From assembly GCA_965657085.1 (NCBI GenBank), contig CBFHND010000056.1, forward strand, positions 1 to 6,252: 6,252 bases of DNA. Direction: 5' to 3'. Positions 1 to 5,649 of the stretch are shown here, piece by piece. This stretch comes from CBFHND01 sp965657085. GTDB lineage: Bacteria > Pseudomonadota > Alphaproteobacteria > Rhodobacterales > Rhodobacteraceae. The notes under the pieces were generated by a model. That model ran no database searches. It worked only from the letters and a program-made list of their open reading frames with translations, and was not told where the DNA came from. The first letter of the stretch is position 1, and each line of letters starts with the position of its first letter. A program made the position numbers and the translations under genes.

Positions 1-212
1 TCTGGGGCATCTTTATCCAAGCCTGTTACGAGATGTTCCGCCTCGCGATGAAGAACCGCTATGACGGCCCTTTTGAGTCCATCGTTGCCATTTTCGAGAT
101 CGGCGCGGGGTTTGGCCTGATCATGTTGACCATTGAAATTGGCATGACCGTGGTTGCCGCGGCCGTGCTGTCGGGGCTTTTCACGGAAGTGGCATGGCGC
201 AAGTGGCGCTAG
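1..212 (+). CDS. trgA: TrgA-family membrane protein, C-terminal part only (5' end outside window)
   Basis: The open frame enters from the left edge (first full codon at 3) and ends at TAG 210-212, leaving 69 visible residues. The fragment is hydrophobic. It has an aromatic-rich start (WGIFIQACYEMFRLA), a charged loop (KNRYDGPFES), and then about 35 mostly apolar residues that could form one or two membrane helices, before a basic tail (EVAWRKWR). I recognise this as the end of the TrgA family, a small inner-membrane protein of roughly 150 residues found in Rhodobacterales, so about half should lie upstream. In Rhodobacter sphaeroides trgA sits directly before trgB and cysK and contributes to tellurite resistance; its biochemical role is not known to me. 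The stop lies one base before the trgB start, so the two are probably translated together. The family call comes from memory of the sequence pattern plus gene order. The promoter of the operon is outside the window. Confidence 0.75.
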   Translation, partial: WGIFIQACYEMFRLAMKNRYDGPFESIVAIFEIGAGFGLIMLTIEIGMTVVAAAVLSGLFTEVAWRKWR

Positions 213-213
213 C

Positions 214-1323
214 ATGACAACCGCCTTCTTTTTTGGAACCCTGCGCCACGTGCCTTTGCTTGAGGTGGTGATGGGGGCCTCGGCCCATGATCTGGACATA
301 TCGACCGGACAGTTGCCCGATCACGAGGTCCGGGGTGTGCAGGAAGGTCCGTTTCCGACGCTGGTCCACGCGCCACAGGGGACGGCAGACGGCATCGTTG
401 TCGAAAACGTCACCGAAGCGCAAAGGGCGCGGCTCGATTTTTATGAAGGCGCGTTCGACTATGCGCTGCAAAGCCACCGCCTCAGCGATGGGCGCATGGC
501 AGAAGTCTATTTCCCGCCGGCCGAGCGGTGGACAGCCGCAGGCCCTTGGGATCTTGGCGACTGGCAGGCCCAATGGGGTGGGTTGAGCACGATTGCAGCG
601 GGCGAAGTGATGGGGTATCTGGGACAACGGGCGCCATCGGAGATCGCACAGATGTTCCCGATGATCCGCGCGCGGGCCGTCGCACAGATGCTGGCAAAGC
701 AGTCGAAACATGGCGCGGGCACCTTGCAAGGGACAGTGGAGGTCAGTGATCGCAGACGATCCTATGCCAATTTCTTTGCACTGGATGAATTCAGCCTGCG
801 CCACCAGCGGTTTGACGGCACGATGTCGCCGCGATTGGAACGCGCGGTCTTTATCGCCACCGATGCGGCGATTGTGTTGCCGTACGACCCCGTGCGCGAC
901 CGGGTGATGGTCATCGAACAGATGCGGATGGGGCCCTTGGCCCGTGGCGATGTCATGGTCTGGCAGATGGAACCCATCGCGGGCCGCATCGACGCAGGCG
1001 AGACCCCGCAGGAGGCGGCCCTGCGCGAAACCAGGGAAGAGGCGGGCTTGGAGGTCAGCCGGCTGGAGCCGGTGGCGGAAACCTATGCCTCGCCCGGCAA
1101 TGCAACCGAATTTCACCACATCTTTGTCGGCATCGCCGATCTGCCGGACGAGGCCGCAGGTGTGGCAGGCAAGGAAGACGAGGCCGAGGATATCCGGTCC
1201 CACGTCATGAGCTTTGATGCGTTGATGGAGATGGTCGACACCCTGCAGGCGGCCAATGCGCCACTGGCCTTGGCCGCGCTCTGGCTGGCCCGTCATCGCA
1301 CACGATTGCGCGGAGCCGCTTGA
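214..1323 (+). CDS. trgB: TrgB: gamma-glutamylcyclotransferase-like domain fused to NUDIX (ADP-ribose pyrophosphatase-like) domain
   Basis: Protein of 369 residues. Residues 1 to about 110 resemble the GGCT/AIG2 fold. An FFGTL motif (6-10) stands where the family has YGSL/YGTL, and the YEG motif places Glu78 where GGCT enzymes have the catalytic acid. Residues about 200-369 are a NUDIX hydrolase with a full Nudix box at 257-279 (G257, E263, R271-E272, E275-E276, G278). Thr273 stands where a hydrophobic residue is usual. The SPG at 293-295, just after the box, is typical of ADP-ribose pyrophosphatase/NudF-type members. The likely reaction is hydrolysis of ADP-ribose or a similar nucleoside diphosphate sugar in the cytoplasm; activity of the first domain is unknown. 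The ATG at 214 follows the trgA stop after one base and begins exactly at the GGCT domain. An upstream in-frame ATG (154) would run inside trgA and is less likely. I see no strong Shine-Dalgarno, which suggests coupling to trgA. The name follows the R. sphaeroides trgAB-cysK arrangement. Confidence 0.88.
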   Translation: MTTAFFFGTLRHVPLLEVVMGASAHDLDISTGQLPDHEVRGVQEGPFPTLVHAPQGTADGIVVENVTEAQRARLDFYEGAFDYALQSHRLSDGRMAEVYFPPAERWTAAGPWDLGDWQAQWGGLSTIAAGEVMGYLGQRAPSEIAQMFPMIRARAVAQMLAKQSKHGAGTLQGTVEVSDRRRSYANFFALDEFSLRHQRFDGTMSPRLERAVFIATDAAIVLPYDPVRDRVMVIEQMRMGPLARGDVMVWQMEPIAGRIDAGETPQEAALRETREEAGLEVSRLEPVAETYASPGNATEFHHIFVGIADLPDEAAGVAGKEDEAEDIRSHVMSFDALMEMVDTLQAANAPLALAALWLARHRTRLRGAA

Positions 1324-1361
1324 GGTCCGCAAAGGGCATCGCTACATCAGGGACACCACCG

Positions 1362-1368
1362 AAAGGGA
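1362..1368 (+). promoter_or_regulatory. Ribosome binding site of cysK
   Basis: The purine run AAAGGGA lies six bases before the ATG at 1375 and supports that start. The 51-base gap between trgB and cysK shows no clear hairpin or promoter, so read-through from trgB is the simplest assumption. Confidence 0.65.
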
Positions 1369-1374
1369 AACACC

Positions 1375-2409
1375 ATGGAATTTGCAAGCGATCTGTCCGA
1401 GGCCATTGGAAACACGCCACTGATCAAGCTGCGCCAAGCCAGCGAAGAGACGGGATGCACCATTCTGGGCAAGGCCGAGTTCATGAACCCCGGCCAGTCG
1501 GTCAAGGACCGCGCGGCGCTGTTCATCATTCGGGATGCCATCGCGCGGGGCGATTTGCGCCCCGGCGGCACAATTGTCGAAGGCACGGCGGGCAACACCG
1601 GCATCGGGCTTGCGCTGGTGGGCGCGTCCATGGGCTTCAAGACGGTCATCGTCATCCCCGAAACCCAAAGCCAGGAAAAGAAGGACATGCTGCGCCTTGC
1701 CGGGGCTGAATTGGTTCAGGTGCCTGCGGCGCCCTATAAGAATATCAACAACTACATTCGATATTCGGGTCGGTTGGCGGCAGAACTTGCCAAAACCGAA
1801 CCAAATGGCGCGATCTGGGCCAACCAGTTCGACAACGTTGCCAACCGTCAGGCGCATGTGGAAACCACTGGGCCCGAGATTTGGAAGCAGACGGATGGCA
1901 AGGTCGATGGGTTCATCTGTGCCGTCGGGTCTGGCGGCACGCTGGCGGGCGTGGCCGAGGTGCTGCAACCCAAGGGCGTCAAGATCGGACTGGCTGATCC
2001 CGATGGCGCGGCGCTGCACTCGTTTTATACCACGGGCGCATTGGCGTCTTCCGGCGGATCAATCAGCGAAGGCATCGGGCAGGGGCGGATCACCGCCAAC
2101 CTCGAAGGGTTCAAGCCCGATCACAGCTTCAACATCCCCGACGCCGAAGCGCTGCCCATCGTCTTTGACCTCTTGCAGAACGAAGGCCTGTGTCTGGGCG
2201 GGTCGTCGGGAGTGAACGTCGCAGGTGCCATTCACCTCGCGCGCGAACTGGGCCCCGGCCATACCATCGTGACCATCCTGTGCGACTATGGCACCCGCTA
2301 TCAATCCAAGCTCTACAACCCGGCGTTCCTGCGTGAAAAAGGGTTGCCTGTGCCGGAATGGCTGATCGATGGTCCCAGCAGCATTCCGGGCGTGTTCGAG
2401 GACGTTTGA
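1375..2409 (+). CDS. cysK: Cysteine synthase (O-acetylserine sulfhydrylase), PLP-dependent
   Basis: Protein of 344 residues, slightly longer than the roughly 320 usual for enteric CysK. It should catalyse O-acetyl-L-serine + sulfide to L-cysteine + acetate in the cytoplasm, the last step of cysteine biosynthesis. Visible signatures of the fold type II PLP family are IGNTPL at 11-16, the PLP-binding lysine K44 in QSVKDRAA, the substrate loop TAGNTG at 71-76, the phosphate-binding glycine loop GSGGT at 185-189, and GGSSG at 275-279 with the serine (S277 or S278) expected near the pyridine nitrogen. Enteric CysK has TSGNTG at the substrate loop, so serine is replaced by alanine here; I believe a CysK subgroup shares this, and I see no other lost key residue. 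It is longer than the enteric enzyme at the C-terminus (a YGTRYQSKLYNP segment and a tail ending in EDV). In R. sphaeroides cysK follows trgAB and was tied to tellurite resistance, plausibly through thiol supply. A cystathionine beta-synthase activity is a less likely alternative. Confidence 0.93.
   Translation: MEFASDLSEAIGNTPLIKLRQASEETGCTILGKAEFMNPGQSVKDRAALFIIRDAIARGDLRPGGTIVEGTAGNTGIGLALVGASMGFKTVIVIPETQSQEKKDMLRLAGAELVQVPAAPYKNINNYIRYSGRLAAELAKTEPNGAIWANQFDNVANRQAHVETTGPEIWKQTDGKVDGFICAVGSGGTLAGVAEVLQPKGVKIGLADPDGAALHSFYTTGALASSGGSISEGIGQGRITANLEGFKPDHSFNIPDAEALPIVFDLLQNEGLCLGGSSGVNVAGAIHLARELGPGHTIVTILCDYGTRYQSKLYNPAFLREKGLPVPEWLIDGPSSIPGVFEDV
2398..2402 (+). promoter_or_regulatory. 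Ribosome binding site for the MscS-family gene, inside the cysK 3' end
   Basis: GAGGA is six bases before the ATG at 2409 and twelve before a second in-frame ATG at 2415, so it favours 2409. That ATG overlaps the cysK stop as TGATG, an arrangement that favours re-initiation by the same ribosome. Confidence 0.6.
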
Positions 2410-4787
2410 TGCACATGCTTCGGGCCGTTTGCGCGGCGTTTTTCCTTGTTTTGGCGGGCGTTGCCTTTCCCGGCGGCGTCCTTGCGCAACAAGGCACCGC
2501 CACCGCACCGGACTATACCGCGTGGGAACAGGTGGCCACACGCGCTGAAACCGCGGTTGGGAATGCGCGCGCCTCTGATCAAGCCTTTGGCAACCTGCGC
2601 GCGGAAATCGCCGATTGGCGGACCCGGTTTCAGGCGCAGCTGTCGGCCAATGACAGCCGCCTGCAAACCATCCGCGACCAGATCGCGTCGCTCGGGCCTG
2701 CACCGGCTGAGGGCGAAACCGAAGCCAGCGAGATCGCGCAGCGCCGCAGCGAGCTGACCGAACAGCTGACCCGGCTGACCACCCCACGCCGCACCGCCGA
2801 AGAGGCGTTCAGCCGCGCCAACGGCGTCATTGCCGAGATTGACGAAATCCTGCGCACGCGGCAGGCGGATGCCTTGCTGAACCGTGGTCCTATTCCCATC
2901 AATCCAGGCTTCTGGCCCGGTGCGGTGCAAGACCTGAGCGAAGCATTCCGCGCCACATGGGCCGGGGTGCGACAGGCGTGGAACACCGAAGCACGGCAGT
3001 TGAATGCCCAGAACAATCTGCCGCTGATCGTGGTGTTGCTGGCGCTGGCCATTGTGCTTTTGTCCCGTTCGCGGTCATGGACGGAACAGATCGCCGTGCG
3101 CATCGAAGCCCGCGAGACCGCAGCCAGCGCCGGATTCACCGGGTTCGTGGTGTCGCTGGGGCAAATCCTGTTTCCGCTTTTGGGGCTTTTTGCCTTCGTC
3201 AGAGCCGTTGATGCCACAGGGCTCTATGGTCCGCGTGGTGAACTGATCCTTGATGCATTGCCCGAGATCGGGATCACTGTGTTCTTTGCCCGCTGGCTTG
3301 GCAGTCGCATCTTTCCAGCCTCGAATGCTGTTGAAACCCCGCTGGGGCTGTCCGAGGAACGGCGCGTGGAAGGGCGGCTTTATGCCATGCTTTTGGGCAT
3401 CGTCTTTGCCGCCAGCTACCTGATTTCCCAGCTGAGCGATTTTGACCGCTTCAGCGCCCAAAGCGATGCGGTTCTGGCCTTTCCGCTGATCATTATTGCA
3501 TGTGTCATGCTGTTTCGCGTGGGTCAGCTGTTGCGCCGGCACAATGCGCAGGAAGGATCGCTTTCCGCCGAAAGCGCTTATCGCAATCAGCTGATCGGCC
3601 TTTTGGGTCGTGCCGCCATAGCGATTGGCGTGGTGGCCCCGCTGTTGGCGGGCGCGGGGTATATCACCGCTGCCGAAAAGCTGGTGTATCCATCGGTTCT
3701 GACGCTTACGGTCTTTGGCACAATCGCACTGCTGCAAGAAGCGGTGCGCGACTTCTTTGCCTTCTTCAGCAAGGCCGACCAGCCCGGCGAAGGTCTTTGG
3801 CCCACCCTTGTTGGCTTTGTGCTCTTGTTGGCGTCCATGCCGCTCTTTGCCCTGATATGGGGCGCGCGGACGACCGATCTGACAGAGCTGTGGGCACGTG
3901 CGCGCGCCGGCATTTCGATCGGCGAGACCACGATTTCCCCCGGCAGCTTCTTTACGCTGATCCTTGTCTTCGTGATCGGCTATTTCCTGACCCGCGCCTT
4001 GCAGGGAACGTTGAAAACCTCGGTACTGCCCAAGACCCGTATTGAGCCGGGCGGACAGGTCGCGATGGTGTCGGGCGTGGGCTATGTGGGCATCTTTCTG
4101 TCCGCACTTGTCGCCATCACCTCTGCGGGCATCGACCTGTCGTCGCTGGCCATTGTCGCCGGTGCGCTTTCGGTCGGCATCGGTTTTGGCCTGCAAAACA
4201 TCGTCAGCAACTTTGTCTCGGGCATTATCCTGCTGATCGAACGCCCCATTGCCGAAGGCGACTGGATCGAGGTGGGTGGCCAACACGGCTATGTGCGCAA
4301 TATCTCCGTGCGCTCCACCCGCATCGAAACCTTTGACCGCACCGATGTCATCGTACCCAACGCCGATCTGGTCAGTGGCACGGTGACCAACTTTACCCGT
4401 GGCAACACGGTGGGGCGGATCATCGTGCCCGTGGGCGTGTCCTATGGCACCGACACGCGCAAGGTGGACGGCATCCTGCGCACCATCGCCGAAAGCCACC
4501 CCATGGTTCTGGCCAACCCCGCGCCAACGATCCTTTTTGCCGGTTTTGGCGCGGATTCGCTCGATTTCGAAATGCGGCTGATCCTGCGTGATGTGAACTG
4601 GAGCCTGAGCGTGCGCAACGACGTGAACCACGCCATCGCCGAGAAGTTCGCCGAAGAAGGGATCGAGATACCCTTCGCCCAACGCGATATCTGGCTGCGC
4701 AACCCCGAAGCCCTGCGCGCAGAAGTCGCGCCCGCAGCGCCCTCGGCAGACCCGACCAAGACCAGGACTGACAAGGACAAGACATGA
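2409..4787 (+). CDS. MscS-family mechanosensitive ion channel with N-terminal DUF3772-type periplasmic region
   Basis: Protein of 792 residues, much larger than E. coli MscS (286). Residues 1-26 form a signal peptide with likely cleavage after VLA26. Residues about 35-180 are a hydrophilic, helix-forming region rich in Glu, Arg and Ala, probably coiled coil in the periplasm; with the channel behind it, this fits DUF3772. About eleven apolar segments follow, near 204-220, 244-266, 283-299, 324-342, 355-371, 396-418, 427-447, 465-486, 512-530, 553-573 and 580-611. An odd count places the N-terminus outside and the C-terminus in the cytoplasm. The last segment is the MscS pore helix (AGALSVGIGFGLQNIVSNF, 585-602). 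It is followed by the beta domain (ERPIAEGDWIEV, then DVIVPNADL at 646-654) and the cytoplasmic alpha-beta domain, with a charged tail after 770. The expected role is release of solutes when membrane tension rises. It overlaps cysK by one base and alaX by four, so co-expression is very likely. An in-frame ATG at 2415 is the alternative start; one further upstream at 2358 lies in cysK and would bury the signal peptide. Confidence 0.92.
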   Translation: MHMLRAVCAAFFLVLAGVAFPGGVLAQQGTATAPDYTAWEQVATRAETAVGNARASDQAFGNLRAEIADWRTRFQAQLSANDSRLQTIRDQIASLGPAPAEGETEASEIAQRRSELTEQLTRLTTPRRTAEEAFSRANGVIAEIDEILRTRQADALLNRGPIPINPGFWPGAVQDLSEAFRATWAGVRQAWNTEARQLNAQNNLPLIVVLLALAIVLLSRSRSWTEQIAVRIEARETAASAGFTGFVVSLGQILFPLLGLFAFVRAVDATGLYGPRGELILDALPEIGITVFFARWLGSRIFPASNAVETPLGLSEERRVEGRLYAMLLGIVFAASYLISQLSDFDRFSAQSDAVLAFPLIIIACVMLFRVGQLLRRHNAQEGSLSAESAYRNQLIGLLGRAAIAIGVVAPLLAGAGYITAAEKLVYPSVLTLTVFGTIALLQEAVRDFFAFFSKADQPGEGLWPTLVGFVLLLASMPLFALIWGARTTDLTELWARARAGISIGETTISPGSFFTLILVFVIGYFLTRALQGTLKTSVLPKTRIEPGGQVAMVSGVGYVGIFLSALVAITSAGIDLSSLAIVAGALSVGIGFGLQNIVSNFVSGIILLIERPIAEGDWIEVGGQHGYVRNISVRSTRIETFDRTDVIVPNADLVSGTVTNFTRGNTVGRIIVPVGVSYGTDTRKVDGILRTIAESHPMVLANPAPTILFAGFGADSLDFEMRLILRDVNWSLSVRNDVNHAIAEKFAEEGIEIPFAQRDIWLRNPEALRAEVAPAAPSADPTKTRTDKDKT
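4773..4777 (+). promoter_or_regulatory. Ribosome binding site of alaX, inside the mscS-like 3' end
   Basis: AAGGA lies six bases before the ATG at 4784, in the Lys/Asp-rich tail of the channel gene. It supports the ATGA overlap start over a second in-frame ATG at 4793. Confidence 0.65.
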
Positions 4788-5503
4788 CGCAAATGCTCTT
4801 TCGCGATGATGCTTATGCCCGCGAAGCGCCCGCACAGGTGATCGCGCATACGGCGGAGGGCGGTGTGGTGCTGGACACCACCGTGTTTTATCCAACGGGC
4901 GGCGGGCAACCCGGCGACAGCGGTACGCTTGAGTGGGATGGCAAGGCGCTTTCCATCGCAACGACGGTCAAGGGAGAAGGCGATCAGGTCGTTCTGGTCC
5001 CGGCGGAACCGCGCGAACTGCCCAGCCTTGGCGCGCATGTGACGCAATCGCTCGACTGGGATCGTCGCCACCGGCATATGCGGGTGCACACGGCCTTGCA
5101 CCTGCTGTCGGTGGTAGTGCCTTTCGGGGTGACGGGCGGATCGATCTCGGCCGACCGGGGACGGCTGGATTTCGACATGCCGGACGCGCCTGCGGACCGC
5201 GAGGAACTCGAAGCCGCGTTGAACGACTATGTCAGTGAAGACGCGGTGGTCAGCGAAAGCTGGATGACCCAAGACCAGCTTGATGCCAATCCCAGCCTCG
5301 TCAAGACGATGTCGGTCAGACCGCCGCGTGGGGCAGGGGATATTCGCCTTATCCGCATTGGCGATGCGGCCTCTCCCATCGATCTGCAACCCTGCGGCGG
5401 CACCCATGTGGCCCGCACCGGAGAGATCGGCGCACTGCGTCTGGGCAAGATCGAAAAGAAGGGGCGGATGAACCGCCGCATCTATATCCATCTCGAGAAC
5501 TGA
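4784..5503 (+). CDS. alaX: Alanyl-tRNA editing protein, AlaX type (trans-editing of Ser-tRNA-Ala)
   Basis: Protein of 239 residues related to the editing domain of alanyl-tRNA synthetase, without the aminoacylation domain. It should hydrolyse Ser-tRNA(Ala), and perhaps Gly-tRNA(Ala), in the cytoplasm to prevent serine being placed at alanine codons. Visible signatures are FYPTGGGQPGD at 35-45, the glycine-rich motif of the AlaRS editing and AlaX family; the zinc-binding HxxxH with H102 and H106 (RVHTALHLL); and the second half CGGTH with C204 and H208. All four zinc ligands are present, so the enzyme is probably active. Length and the N-terminal GGGQP domain place it with the medium AlaX proteins (AlaX-M), longer than the short forms of about 150 residues and without a C-Ala domain. 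The start overlaps the channel stop as ATGA with a good Shine-Dalgarno, and it appears to be the last gene of the operon. Its proximity to a serine tRNA is notable but may be chance. Confidence 0.92.
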   Translation: MTQMLFRDDAYAREAPAQVIAHTAEGGVVLDTTVFYPTGGGQPGDSGTLEWDGKALSIATTVKGEGDQVVLVPAEPRELPSLGAHVTQSLDWDRRHRHMRVHTALHLLSVVVPFGVTGGSISADRGRLDFDMPDAPADREELEAALNDYVSEDAVVSESWMTQDQLDANPSLVKTMSVRPPRGAGDIRLIRIGDAASPIDLQPCGGTHVARTGEIGALRLGKIEKKGRMNRRIYIHLEN

Positions 5504-5505
5504 AA

Positions 5506-5543
5506 CCGGCCCGATTGCCTCTTGCAATCGAGCGGCGGGCCGG
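5506..5543 (+). terminator. GC-rich hairpin after alaX, possible operon terminator
   Basis: CCGGCC (5506-5511) pairs with GGCCGG (5538-5543). Inside it, CGATTGC (5512-5518) pairs with GCAATCG (5524-5530) around a five-base loop, leaving seven unpaired bases (5531-5537) on the 3' side. It begins two bases after the alaX stop, the usual place for a terminator. No T run follows (GCTATGTCGC), so it is not a classic intrinsic terminator. It could stabilise the mRNA 3' end, or allow read-through into the tRNA. Confidence 0.4.
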
Positions 5544-5551
5544 GCTATGTC
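5522..5551 (+). promoter_or_regulatory. Weak candidate promoter for the tRNA-Ser gene
   Basis: TTGCAA (5522-5527) resembles a -35 box. TATGTC (5546-5551), 18 bases further on, is a poor -10 box. Transcription would begin about 1-2 bases before the tRNA, which is unusually close, and the -35 sits inside the hairpin stem. An alternative is processing of the tRNA from alaX operon read-through. I offer this only because some promoter is needed if the hairpin terminates. Confidence 0.2.
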
Positions 5552-5559
5552 GCGCCAAC

Positions 5560-5649
5560 GGAGCGGTGGCCGAGTGGTCGAAGGCGCACGCCTGGAAAGT
5601 GTGTAGGCGGGAGACCGTCTCCAGGGTTCGAATCCCTGTCGCTCCGCCA
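5560..5649 (+). tRNA. tRNA-Ser, anticodon GGA
   Basis: A complete class II tRNA of 90 bases including an encoded CCA (5647-5649). The acceptor stem pairs GGAGCGG (5560-5566) with TCGCTCC (5639-5645), with one G-T pair at the inner end, and the discriminator is G5646. The D stem is GCC/GGC (5569-5571 with 5583-5585). The anticodon stem is CACGC/GTGTG (5587-5591 with 5599-5603) around the loop CTGGAAA, with GGA at 5594-5596, reading UCC and UCU. The long variable arm (about 5604-5621) is the serine hallmark. The T arm CAGGG/CCCTG (5622-5626 with 5634-5638) encloses TTCGAAT. It begins 57 bases after the alaX stop. Confidence 0.97.

Noticed and set aside
154..213. Longer trgB start at the ATG at 154 (20 extra residues)
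   Set aside because: It lies wholly inside the 3' end of the trgA frame, and the extra residues (MPRPCCRGFSRKW...) are Arg/Cys-rich and foreign to the GGCT domain, which starts exactly at the ATG at 214.
181..1332. 383-codon minus-strand frame opposite trgB
   Set aside because: It mirrors a gene with a full Nudix box, its composition is Arg/His/Cys-rich and low in Lys, and no motif is visible.
2358..2408. Longer channel-gene start at the ATG at 2358
   Set aside because: It overlaps cysK coding sequence and would place 17 polar residues before a clear signal peptide; the ATG at 2409 has a Shine-Dalgarno at the right distance.
3075..4961. 628-codon open frame on the minus strand opposite the channel gene
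   Set aside because: It is antisense to a gene with clear MscS motifs and has a His/Gln/Asp/Gly-rich composition typical of shadow frames in GC-rich DNA, with no domain signature.
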